In this document: positions 21,147-28,704 of the stretch, piece after piece
How the letters are laid out: each line of letters begins with the position of its first letter
Numbering within the stretch: the first letter of the stretch is position 1
Source of the DNA: Candidatus Lindowiibacteriota bacterium
GTDB lineage: Bacteria > Lindowbacteria > 2-12-FULL-62-27
Assembly (NCBI GenBank): GCA_023249255.1
Contig: JAHFCY010000006.1
Location: 1 to 32,675, forward strand
DNA: 32,675 nt
Direction: 5' to 3'
The notes under the pieces: generated by a model
Told to the model about the DNA's origin: nothing
Databases searched by the model: none
The model's input: only the letters and a program-made list of their open reading frames with translations
Position numbers and translations under genes: made by a program

Positions 21147-22249
21147 CCCGGCCTGTTCCATTTCTCGCGCTGGCGCAGCAGACCCGGGAAATCAAACGGG
21201 AATTACTCGCGGCGGTCGAGGCCGTTCTGGACAGCGGACAATTTATTCTTGGCGAGGAAGTCTCGCGGTTCGAACGTGAATTCGCCAAATATTGTCAGAC
21301 CAAATACGCGTTGGGCATCGCCAGCGGCACCTGCGCCCTGCATCTGGCTCTCGAGGCGGCGGGCATTGGACGGGGAGACGAAGTCATCACGGCGCCAAAT
21401 TCGTTCGTTGCATCCGCATCGACCATCGCCCTCGTGGGGGCCACGCCGGTCTTTGCCGATATCGGCCCTGACCTCAATCTTGATCCAAACCTCGTGGAAG
21501 AGGCGCTCACCCCGAAAACTCGCGCCATCCTGCCGGTTCATCTCACCGGCCGGCCCGCGCCGATGACGGAAATCATGGATATCTCACGGCGGCGGAATCT
21601 GAAGGTGATCGAAGACGCCGCGCAGGCGGTCGGAGCGGCATTGAACGGCAAACGCGTGGGCGGTTTCGGAGACGCCGGTTGTTTCAGCGTTCACCCGCTG
21701 AAACTTCTCCATGCTTGCGGTGACGGCGGAGTCCTCACGACGAACGATCCTGAAATTTACGCGCACATTCAAAAATCCCGAAACCACGGACTGGCCGACC
21801 GCAGCACGTGCGAATTCTGGAGCTACAATTGCCGGCTCGATGAAATTCAAGCCGCCATGCTCCGCGTGCAGTTCAAGCATCTGGCAGATCGGACGGAGAC
21901 TCAGCGGCGGATCGCGCGCCGATACGCGGAACGTCTGCGATCCTGCGTCATGGTTCCGGTGGAGGCTGATGGCGAATACTGCGTGTATCAGACCTACATC
22001 ATCCAGGCAGACCGGCGGGACGACCTGCAGCGGTATCTGGCCGGGCAGGAGATTCAAACTTTCGTCCATTATCCGATCCCGATCCCCCTGCAACCCGCGG
22101 CCCGGACGCTCGGATTTTCACCGAATGATTTTCCGATGACCATGAAAGCCGCTGAACGAATCCTCAGCCTGCCGATTTATCCCGAGCTGACGGACGACCA
22201 GCAGGATTACGTGATCGAGAGCATCCTGCAATTTTATGGAGAGAAATAG
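21143..22249 (+). CDS. DegT/DnrJ/EryC1/StrS-family aminotransferase, first of a tandem pair
   Basis: A 368-residue PLP enzyme. Motifs are SGTCALHLAL (61-70), VIEDAAQAVGA with the PLP-ring D158, and FSVHPLKLLHACGDGG with K187 as the Schiff-base lysine. The HPLK form of the lysine motif and a C-terminal FVHYPIPIPLQ match a DegT branch often found in glycan clusters. It would aminate a keto-sugar nucleotide, plausibly the product of the Gfo/Idh enzyme or the dehydrogenase homologue just upstream. The ATG at 21143 overlaps the upstream stop as ATGA; the longer frame to 20993 is read through the previous gene and is rejected. It shares the HPLK motif, the HYPIP motif and overall layout with the next gene, so the two are probably related by duplication. 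Confidence 0.92.
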   Translation: MTRPVPFLALAQQTREIKRELLAAVEAVLDSGQFILGEEVSRFEREFAKYCQTKYALGIASGTCALHLALEAAGIGRGDEVITAPNSFVASASTIALVGATPVFADIGPDLNLDPNLVEEALTPKTRAILPVHLTGRPAPMTEIMDISRRRNLKVIEDAAQAVGAALNGKRVGGFGDAGCFSVHPLKLLHACGDGGVLTTNDPEIYAHIQKSRNHGLADRSTCEFWSYNCRLDEIQAAMLRVQFKHLADRTETQRRIARRYAERLRSCVMVPVEADGEYCVYQTYIIQADRRDDLQRYLAGQEIQTFVHYPIPIPLQPAARTLGFSPNDFPMTMKAAERILSLPIYPELTDDQQDYVIESILQFYGEK

Positions 22250-22254
22250 ACCTC

Positions 22255-23394
22255 ATGGCGAAGGCCGATACCCGAATGCAACTTAAGTTTTCGTATCTCG
22301 ACCGGCAGTTTGCGAACCCGTCGCCATTTTTTAAAGAATTACGGGAGCTGGTTCGAAGCGGTGAATTTACGCTCGGACCGTACGTCGAAAAATTCGAGGC
22401 GAAGTTTGCGCGGTACATCGGCGTCAAGCATGTGATCGGCACGAATACGGGAACCGACGCGCTGATCCTGTCCCTGAAAGCCGCCGGGGTCAAACCGGGC
22501 GACGAAGTCATCACCGTTGCCAACACGTTCTACGCGACCGTGGGGGCAATTGTTGTCGCTGGGGCCAAACCTGTATTTGTCGACTGCGACGAGCGTTCGC
22601 AGATCGACGTCCGCCAAATCCCGTCAGCGATCACGCCGCGAACGCGCGCGATCCTGCCCGTTCACTGGGCCGGATGTCCGGCGGACATCGAATCGATCAT
22701 CGACATTGCCCGAAAGCGAAAGCTGGCCGTCATCGAGGACGCCTGCCAGGCCACGGGCGCCAAGGTCGGTCGACAATTCGTCGGAACATTTGGCGTCGTG
22801 AACGCCTTCAGCATGCATCCCCTAAAACCCCTGAACGTATGGGGAGACGGCGGGATGATCGTCACAAACGACGATCGCATCGCCTCATGGCTCAGACTCT
22901 ATCGAAACCATGGACTCGTCGATCGGGACCACGTCCAGTTCTGGGGTGTCAATTCCCGCATTCAACCTTTCCAGGCCATCATCGGCGCACGTCTTCTGGA
23001 CGACATGGAAAATCTGATCCGGATCCGGCTTCGAAATGCGCGGCTCCTTGACCGGCTGCTTGCGGATCTGAAGGAATTCGTCTCGACGCCTCCAAGACCC
23101 CGGCGGTACCGCGAGGTCTACACCATCTATCTCGCGCGCGTGAAACGACGGGACGAATTGTTTCGATACCTCAACGACCGGGGCGTCGAAGCCAAGATTC
23201 ACTATCCGATCCCTCTACATTTACAAAATGCGGCGGCGGGGCTAAAGTACAAACTCGGTGATTTTCCGGAGGCTGAACAACAGGCGGGCGAGGTCATCAC
23301 GCTTCCCAGTCACCAGTACATCACGGAGAAACAGCTTCACTACATGGCCGGCTTGATCCGGAAATTTTACGGCAGGGGACGGAACGCGCAGTGA
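22255..23394 (+). CDS. DegT/DnrJ/EryC1/StrS-family aminotransferase, second of a tandem pair
   Basis: A 379-residue PLP enzyme parallel to the preceding one: NTGTDALILSL (64-74), VIEDACQATGA (D162) and FSMHPLKPLNVWGDGG (K191), with KIHYPIPLHLQ near the C-terminus. A GGAGAG stretch (22238-22243), inside the end of the upstream gene, may serve as ribosome site for the ATG at 22255. Two aminotransferases in tandem suggest either a diamino sugar, with each enzyme aminating a different carbon, or two different amino sugars. Its stop overlaps the thiamine-enzyme alpha subunit gene as GTGA, which links sugar amination and the thiamine enzyme in one transcript. An alternative role is sugar 3-dehydratase, which some DegT-fold enzymes perform with histidine instead of lysine, but the lysine is present. 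Confidence 0.92.
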   Translation: MAKADTRMQLKFSYLDRQFANPSPFFKELRELVRSGEFTLGPYVEKFEAKFARYIGVKHVIGTNTGTDALILSLKAAGVKPGDEVITVANTFYATVGAIVVAGAKPVFVDCDERSQIDVRQIPSAITPRTRAILPVHWAGCPADIESIIDIARKRKLAVIEDACQATGAKVGRQFVGTFGVVNAFSMHPLKPLNVWGDGGMIVTNDDRIASWLRLYRNHGLVDRDHVQFWGVNSRIQPFQAIIGARLLDDMENLIRIRLRNARLLDRLLADLKEFVSTPPRPRRYREVYTIYLARVKRRDELFRYLNDRGVEAKIHYPIPLHLQNAAAGLKYKLGDFPEAEQQAGEVITLPSHQYITEKQLHYMAGLIRKFYGRGRNAQ

Positions 23395-24344
23395 AAACAG
23401 ACGGACAGCGTGAACTGAAAAAACAACTCTATTACCGGATGCTGCTTCTCCGCCGGTCCGAGGAACGCATCGTTGCGAACTATCACCTGCGCGAAATGCG
23501 ATCGCCTCCCCACATGTACATGGGCCACGAAGCCGTCGCGGCCGGTGTCTGCGCCGCGCTCCGGCGCGAGGACGTGATTTATCCATATTACCGGTCACAC
23601 GGATGGTATCTGGCCAAAGGCGGCGATCTCAATGAGATGATTGCAGAACTGCACGGCCGCGCGACCGGATGCAGCCGGGGCTGGGGCGGGTCCATGCACC
23701 TCATCCATATCCCGTCTGGAGTCATGGGCACGACGGCGATCGTGTCCGGCAACATTTCCCACGCCGCAGGAGCCGCGCTGGCGTTTCGAATGAAAGGCCT
23801 GAACGCCATTTCCGTCGCCATTTTTGGAGACGGCGCCACGGAAGAAGGCGTCTTTCACGAGACCCTCAATTTCGCCGCGGTCTACAAACTGCCCATGATC
23901 TTCGTCTGCGAAAACAACATCTACGCGACCAACACGCACATCAAGGATCGGCAGGCCCAAACGGATATTTTCCGGCGCGCCGACGGATATGGGATGCCCG
24001 GGATGAGAATCGACGGGAACGACGTTCTTCGCGTGTATGATGAAACAGGCAGAGCCGTAGAGCGGGCGCGCATCGGTGACGGCCCGACCCTTCTGGAATA
24101 CATGACCTATCGATACCTCGAACACTGCGGGGTCAACGAAGACCTGGAACTCGGGTATCGGACGGAAGACGAAGTCAGGCGGTGGATGTCAATCGATCCG
24201 GTGCATACGGCGGAGAAGTTCGTGTCGGAGCAGGAAAGGAAAAATATGGAAAGCGAGATTTCGGCGAAACTCGACGAGGCATTCGCGTTCGCCAAATCAT
24301 CCCCCTGGCCTGAGACGCTCATTGCTGAGGAGGCCGGCGCGTGA
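23391..24344 (+). CDS. Thiamine-diphosphate-dependent dehydrogenase E1 component, alpha subunit
   Basis: A 317-residue protein of the pyruvate/acetoin dehydrogenase E1-alpha family. The thiamine-diphosphate and magnesium motif runs from GDGATEEG (146-153) to ENN (174-176), about 28 residues later, as in the classical GDG-x(25-30)-NN pattern. GRATGCSRGWGGSMHL (89-104) and the YRSHGWYLAKGG region match substrate-channel segments of acetoin dehydrogenase. In those complexes E1 decarboxylates a 2-oxo acid or cleaves acetoin and passes the acyl group to an E2 lipoyl domain. No E2 or E3 is encoded here, so an alternative acceptor, such as a keto sugar to which a two-carbon unit is added, is an attractive inference. 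The start GTG at 23391 overlaps the aminotransferase stop and the stop overlaps the beta gene, both as GTGA. Confidence 0.92.
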   Translation: MKTDGQRELKKQLYYRMLLLRRSEERIVANYHLREMRSPPHMYMGHEAVAAGVCAALRREDVIYPYYRSHGWYLAKGGDLNEMIAELHGRATGCSRGWGGSMHLIHIPSGVMGTTAIVSGNISHAAGAALAFRMKGLNAISVAIFGDGATEEGVFHETLNFAAVYKLPMIFVCENNIYATNTHIKDRQAQTDIFRRADGYGMPGMRIDGNDVLRVYDETGRAVERARIGDGPTLLEYMTYRYLEHCGVNEDLELGYRTEDEVRRWMSIDPVHTAEKFVSEQERKNMESEISAKLDEAFAFAKSSPWPETLIAEEAGA

Positions 24345-25363
24345 AATTCAGAGAGGCGGTCTGTGATGCGACGAGACTGGCGATGGAAAAAGACTCGTCT
24401 GTGTTCGTCATCGGCGTCGGCATCATCGACCCGCGAAAAGTCTGGGGGACATTGTCTGGAATCCGGGAGCAGTTTGGCGACCGGAGATTCATCGAGGTGG
24501 GGCTTGCCGAAGACGCTCTGACCGGCGTCAGCGTCGGCGCCGCAACTCACGGTCTTCGGCCCATTATCGTGCACCACCGCATTGATTTCGTGCTTCTGAC
24601 CATGAACCAGCTCATCAACCACGCCGCAAAATGGTCTGAAATGTTCGGCCGCCAGCAGAGTGTTCCGCTGGTTGTTCGAGCCGTGGTCGGCCGCGGCTGG
24701 GGCAACGGTCCCCAGCACACGCAGAGCCTGCACGCCCTGTTTTCGCACGTGCCCGGACTCAAGGCGGTTGTTCCGACAAATCCGACCGATGCCAAAGGAC
24801 TCCTGCTCGCCGCGATCGAGGATGACGGCCCTGTGATCTACATCGAGCACCGATGGCTTCATGAAGACGACGCGCCGGTGCCACCCGGGTATTACGTGAC
24901 GCCGCTGGGCAAAGCCGCAGTGGTTCGGACCGGAACAGACGCGACGATTGCGGCTGTGGGACCCATGGTGGCGGAAGCGATGAAAGCCGCGGCAGCGCTG
25001 GAACAAACCGGTCTGTCGGCCGAGGTCCTCGATATGCGGACACTTCGGCCGCTGGACAGCGACACCGTGATTCAATCCGTGGTCAAGACAGGCCGCCTCG
25101 TAGTGGCCGAGGGCGATTGGTCGCCCTGCAGCGTCGGAGGCGAGATCGTCGCGCGGGTTGCGGAACAGGCGCTGTCGGCGCTCAAGGCCGCGCCGGTACG
25201 CATCATGTGGCCCGACATCTGCGTGCCGAGCAGCCAGACCATCGAGGCGAAGTTTTACCCGGGCGCTCGGGAAATTCAGAATGCGGTCATGTCGGTGTGC
25301 AACCATTACTCGCAGGGCCAGACCATCCAGAACACGGTCAAAAAATTCGACGGCCCGTTCTGA
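24341..25363 (+). CDS. Thiamine-diphosphate-dependent dehydrogenase E1 component, beta subunit
   Basis: A 340-residue transketolase-like E1-beta. It carries the cofactor-activating glutamate E57 in EVGLAEDALTG, where pyruvate dehydrogenases read SEQGIVG. GPQHTQSLHALFSHVPGL supplies the family histidine, VVPTNPTDAKGLL is the usual stretch after it, and a transketolase C-terminal domain follows (ATIAAVGPMVAEAM, LDMRTLRPLD). With the alpha subunit it would form a heterotetrameric thiamine enzyme. In classical 2-oxo acid dehydrogenases the next genes encode E2 and E3; here the next gene is a glycosyltransferase, so the enzyme probably works on a sugar pathway. The GTG start at 24341 overlaps the alpha stop. 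The tail after about residue 310 (NHYSQGQTIQNTVKKFDGPF) is a little unusual but the domain is complete. Confidence 0.92.
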   Translation: MKFREAVCDATRLAMEKDSSVFVIGVGIIDPRKVWGTLSGIREQFGDRRFIEVGLAEDALTGVSVGAATHGLRPIIVHHRIDFVLLTMNQLINHAAKWSEMFGRQQSVPLVVRAVVGRGWGNGPQHTQSLHALFSHVPGLKAVVPTNPTDAKGLLLAAIEDDGPVIYIEHRWLHEDDAPVPPGYYVTPLGKAAVVRTGTDATIAAVGPMVAEAMKAAAALEQTGLSAEVLDMRTLRPLDSDTVIQSVVKTGRLVVAEGDWSPCSVGGEIVARVAEQALSALKAAPVRIMWPDICVPSSQTIEAKFYPGAREIQNAVMSVCNHYSQGQTIQNTVKKFDGPF

Positions 25364-25402
25364 TCTTCGACGCCGGAACACTCGACGGCGAATACATGAC
25401 TC

Positions 25403-26155
25403 ATGACTGAAGACATCCATCTCAGCGTCGTAATTCCGGCGTACAACGAAGAGCGGAAAATCGCGGACGACATCCATCTCGCAGAACGTTATTTCAAGAC
25501 ACAGTCATACGGCTGCGAAATCATTGTGGCGGATGATGGAAGCCTGGACGGCACAAGCGATGTAGTTGAATCCATCGCCCGGAATAATCCGCGCGTTCGT
25601 CTTGTTCGTCTTCAGCAAAATCGCGGAAAAGGCGCGGCGGTTCGGGCGGGCATGGAGGCCGCCCGCGGGCGGTTTGCGCTTTTTTCGGACGCCGGAACCT
25701 GCGTGCCGTATGCAAACGTCGAGCGGGGTCTGGATCTGCTCAAGAATGGCTCCGATATGGCCTACGGCACACGGTCTACATCGCAGGCGCACATTCAGCG
25801 GAAACAGCCGATCTACCGGCGGATCGGTTCACGCGTCTTTCATTACATCGTGCATTTCTGGATGGGCCTGACTGACATTTCTGACACCCAGTGCGGATTC
25901 AAGCTTTTCACACAGCGCGCCTATCGTGACATTTTCAGAAATATCATGACGGATGGGTTCATGTTCGACTCCGAGACGTTTCTCTATGCGCTCTGGCGCG
26001 GCTACACCATCCGTGAATTTCCCGTCGAATGGTCGAATGACCCCGACACGCGGTTCAAGCCGTTTGGCGGGAGCATCCGGAATTTCAGGGAACTCGTGGC
26101 GATCAGGCGAAGGATGCGCCAGTTGCGATCCGGGAAAATTCAGATTCAAAGATGA
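25403..26155 (+). CDS. ALG5/DPM1-like family 2 glycosyltransferase without membrane segments
   Basis: A 250-residue GT2 enzyme closest to dolichyl/polyprenyl-phosphate glucosyltransferases: VVIPAYNEERKIADDI (9-24), CEIIVADDGSLDGT (38-51), QNRGKGAAVRAGMEAARG (72-89), and the branch signature DTQCGFKLF. The sugar-binding metal site, normally DAD, reads D96-A97-G98, so the second aspartate is missing; activity may be altered or metal handling different. No membrane helix is visible. It would attach a sugar to a polyprenyl phosphate for use by the polytopic membrane protein encoded downstream, mirroring the GtrB-YfhO pair at 11056-7680; this is inference. It starts 39 bases after the E1-beta stop without a clear ribosome site. 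The 3' spacer carries the second ACACAGAC repeat. Confidence 0.85.
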   Translation: MTEDIHLSVVIPAYNEERKIADDIHLAERYFKTQSYGCEIIVADDGSLDGTSDVVESIARNNPRVRLVRLQQNRGKGAAVRAGMEAARGRFALFSDAGTCVPYANVERGLDLLKNGSDMAYGTRSTSQAHIQRKQPIYRRIGSRVFHYIVHFWMGLTDISDTQCGFKLFTQRAYRDIFRNIMTDGFMFDSETFLYALWRGYTIREFPVEWSNDPDTRFKPFGGSIRNFRELVAIRRRMRQLRSGKIQIQR

Positions 26156-26165
26156 AACCCAAGGG

Positions 26166-26286
26166 CCACACACAGACAAACACCAACAGTCACGGGTATC
26201 CACCAGTGATATCTTCTGACCATTTTTTGCGCGCAATGCACGCATCCTGTGTTCGTCTGTTCATGTCTGTGATCGTCTGTGTGTGG
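26166..26286. repeat. ACACAGAC/GTCTGTGT inverted repeat, copy 2
   Basis: CCACACACAGAC (26166-26177) is the perfect reverse complement of GTCTGTGTGTGG (26275-26286). The right side carries GTCTGT three times at exactly 10-base steps (26255, 26265, 26275). The spacer between the arms includes ATTTTTTGCGCGCAATGCACGC, which shows its own short GCGC symmetry. It resembles the repeat at 3261-3342 in sequence and position (between genes, before a start). Nothing else is visible in this 139-base gap. Confidence 0.65.
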
Positions 26287-26294
26287 TATTTTTT

Positions 26295-27923
26295 ATGAAA
26301 TTCGATGCGCGGACAATCAGCGTTTCGTTATTGATCGCCCTCGCGGTCGGGACATACGATCTTCACTATCCAAATTACGCGCCCGACCAGCACATTTTCG
26401 GGACGATGCTTCTCAAGGACAAACATCCCGACCTGTTCACCCGCGATTTTTTTTTCGGCGACCCGGCCAATTACGGCCACTACGTGCCCTGCTATCGCTC
26501 CCTCGCCGGATGGGTCGTCGGTGACTCGGAAGGCGAGGACCTTCTATTCCGGTACAATCTGCTTTTATTTCCCACCCTGTTTTTTTTCGTCTGGGGATTC
26601 CACCGACTGTTTTTCCGCCTGACGGGCAACGCAGCGGCAAGTTGGGCTGTCACAGCCGCGGCCGTCGTGAGTCGCCAGTCTCTTTCGGTGAACCAGTTCG
26701 GCATCGGACTTCACGATTCCATGGTGGCCTACAAAGTGTTTCTTGCGGCCGTGCCATGGATTCTCGATCTTACGCTTCGGCGCGCGTTTCATCGGACCGA
26801 CCTGCTGGTCTCGTTTTTTCTTCTGGGACTCGTCTCCAATTTTCATCCGATTCTCGGGCTCGGATTCGCCGGCATTCTGGCCCTTTCGCTGGCGGGGGTT
26901 ATCCGGCCGAAAGTAATCGTCGCCTCCACTCTTGTCTCAAGTCTTTCTCTTTTTGTCGCCGGCTTTGCGCCCTATATCATCCTCTATCTGCGACACGCGT
27001 CGCCCGTGACGGATAAACCGTTTACGGCTTCCGAATTCTGGACGGCTTTCTCGACGAACTGGGGATATCTGCCGGTGTCACTCCTCGGATTGCGGGCATT
27101 TCTCATGGATTCCATTTTCCTCATCGTGTTTTCCCTCATCGGATGGCGGGCAGTTCGGAGGAATCACGGCTCATGGGACGCGACTCCGGCGCCGGCGAGA
27201 TTTTTTGTCTGGTTTGCGGCGGCGGCCGTGTTTCTGCCTGTTCTGGTCAGCGCGGCTCTTCAGGCGCAAAGCCTGCTCTTGGATCGGCCGCCCATCATCG
27301 GCCTCGAACCCATGCGCTGGACCGCATTCCTGTATGTTCCCCTGTACGTTCTGTCCGCGCATTTTTTGTCCGGGGCGCGCGCGGGTGATATCCCGTGGGG
27401 ACGCATGTCGCGCCGGACGCTTTTTATCGTCGCTGTCTTCCCGCTCTTTATTCAAAAAGAGTTCCCCGGAAGGCTGATTTTCCGTGAGGCGTTGATCCGA
27501 ACCGGCATCTATTCCGAAAAACGGACCGCCGCCATTGAACGGGACAACGAGCGCCGTAATGACCTGCTTGCAGTGGCGCAATGGGCGCGTTCCACCACGC
27601 CCGTTGACGCCCTGTTCTTTCATCCTCATTACGATTTCCGGTTTTACTCCCAGCGCGCCGTGGTCATCGGCTGGAAAGACGGATCGATGTTCACCCGCGC
27701 CGGATCGAAAAAAACCCGCGAGTGGCTCGATCGCGCAGGCCGCGTACGGGAAGCGATCGACTCGAAAGATGCCCAACGTGTATTCAACACGGCGGGCGAA
27801 ATGGGCTGCGACTTCGTTATTTTGCGCGAGGGCGAAGGGCCGCAGGACGGAATCGGATCGCCGGTGTTTCAAAATCAGACGTACCGGGTCTATCGGGTGG
27901 CAGACGATGCCGGAAAAAGTTAG
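26295..27923 (+). CDS. Polytopic membrane protein, DUF6798-like C-terminus
   Basis: About 542 residues, with roughly ten hydrophobic segments up to about residue 405 and then a soluble C-terminal part. The N-terminal segment leads into a loop with PDQHIFGTMLLKDKHPDLFTRDFFFG, an acidic outside loop of the type seen in GT-C enzymes. The C-terminal DALFFHPHYDFRFYSQRAVVIGWKDG resembles DUF6798, which I recall as a domain at the end of such membrane proteins. It could be a glycosyltransferase using the polyprenyl-linked sugar made by the ALG5-like enzyme upstream, but no catalytic residue can be proven. I chose the ATG at 26295; an in-frame GTG at 26283 lies in the inverted-repeat arm. It overlaps the next gene by 17 bases. 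Length and layout differ from the YfhO-type protein at 10106. Confidence 0.72.
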   Translation: MKFDARTISVSLLIALAVGTYDLHYPNYAPDQHIFGTMLLKDKHPDLFTRDFFFGDPANYGHYVPCYRSLAGWVVGDSEGEDLLFRYNLLLFPTLFFFVWGFHRLFFRLTGNAAASWAVTAAAVVSRQSLSVNQFGIGLHDSMVAYKVFLAAVPWILDLTLRRAFHRTDLLVSFFLLGLVSNFHPILGLGFAGILALSLAGVIRPKVIVASTLVSSLSLFVAGFAPYIILYLRHASPVTDKPFTASEFWTAFSTNWGYLPVSLLGLRAFLMDSIFLIVFSLIGWRAVRRNHGSWDATPAPARFFVWFAAAAVFLPVLVSAALQAQSLLLDRPPIIGLEPMRWTAFLYVPLYVLSAHFLSGARAGDIPWGRMSRRTLFIVAVFPLFIQKEFPGRLIFREALIRTGIYSEKRTAAIERDNERRNDLLAVAQWARSTTPVDALFFHPHYDFRFYSQRAVVIGWKDGSMFTRAGSKKTREWLDRAGRVREAIDSKDAQRVFNTAGEMGCDFVILREGEGPQDGIGSPVFQNQTYRVYRVADDAGKS

Positions 27924-28704
27924 AATTCCTTCTCGGCACTGGTCAGCGGATCATGAGGACATGCTCGAGGAATCGACGCGGGACCACGCGATTGACGTGG
28001 CGTCCCGCCGGATGGCGCTGGACGCGCTGGCCGGGAATCTTTGCGGTGGGCGCCCGGCGTATCTGGACGCCGGATGTTCGACCGGATGGCTCGTGGAGGA
28101 TGTGCGGTGGAGACATCCAGCCGCGTGGATCGTCGGCGCCGATCCATTCCTGTCGGGACTTCGAAAACTCCGCGGGAGGCTTGGCGATGTTCGAACGGTG
28201 CAATTTGACCTCTGCCGGGCGCCGTTTGCCGGCGAATCATTTGACGCAATATCGTGTCTGAACGTGCTGGAGCACATTGAGGAGGATGTTCAGGCCCTGC
28301 GGCAGATTCGCCGGATGCTGAAACCGGATGGCGGGGCATTCATCATGGTCCCGGCTGGGCCGGGACTGTTCGATTATTACGACGAAGTTCACCAGCATGT
28401 TCGGCGATACGGTTGCGGAGAATTTCAGAGCAAACTGGCGGCGGCCGGATTGACAGTCCGGCGTCTTTCGTATCTTGGCGTGTTGTTGTATCCGGCGTTT
28501 TATGCCGCCAAAAAAATGGGCCAATGGAAAATGCGTGGAAAAACGATGGATGAAAAACGTCAGCAGGTTTTGAAAAACATCGGCCGGACGTCCGGTTCGT
28601 GGATGGCGGGCGCAGCACTCGCGCTGGAGCGGAAACTTTCGGCTGTCCTTCCCCAGCGGTTCGGCATCCGGCTTTGCGCCAGCGTCAGGCGGGCGGCGGC
28701 ATGA
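27907..28704 (+). CDS. Class I SAM-dependent methyltransferase
   Basis: A 265-residue methyltransferase with motif I YLDAGCSTGW (52-61), an acidic residue after the second strand (GADPFLSG), motif II-like SFDAISCLNVLEHIEED, and LKPDGGAFIMVPAGPGLFDYYDEVHQHVRRYG after it. The HQHVRRY stretch is typical of UbiE/Methyltransf_11-23-type enzymes in glycan clusters. It probably methylates a sugar hydroxyl or amine; the acceptor is unknown. The ATG at 27907 overlaps the preceding membrane-protein gene by 17 bases, and the stop overlaps the next epimerase gene as ATGA. A longer frame back to 27535 is read within the previous gene and is rejected. Confidence 0.88.
   Translation: MPEKVRIPSRHWSADHEDMLEESTRDHAIDVASRRMALDALAGNLCGGRPAYLDAGCSTGWLVEDVRWRHPAAWIVGADPFLSGLRKLRGRLGDVRTVQFDLCRAPFAGESFDAISCLNVLEHIEEDVQALRQIRRMLKPDGGAFIMVPAGPGLFDYYDEVHQHVRRYGCGEFQSKLAAAGLTVRRLSYLGVLLYPAFYAAKKMGQWKMRGKTMDEKRQQVLKNIGRTSGSWMAGAALALERKLSAVLPQRFGIRLCASVRRAAA

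Noticed and set aside
24107-25477. A 456-codon minus-strand frame opposite the E1 beta gene.
   Set aside because: It is an arginine/histidine-rich shadow frame of a clear conserved gene; no domain can be seen.
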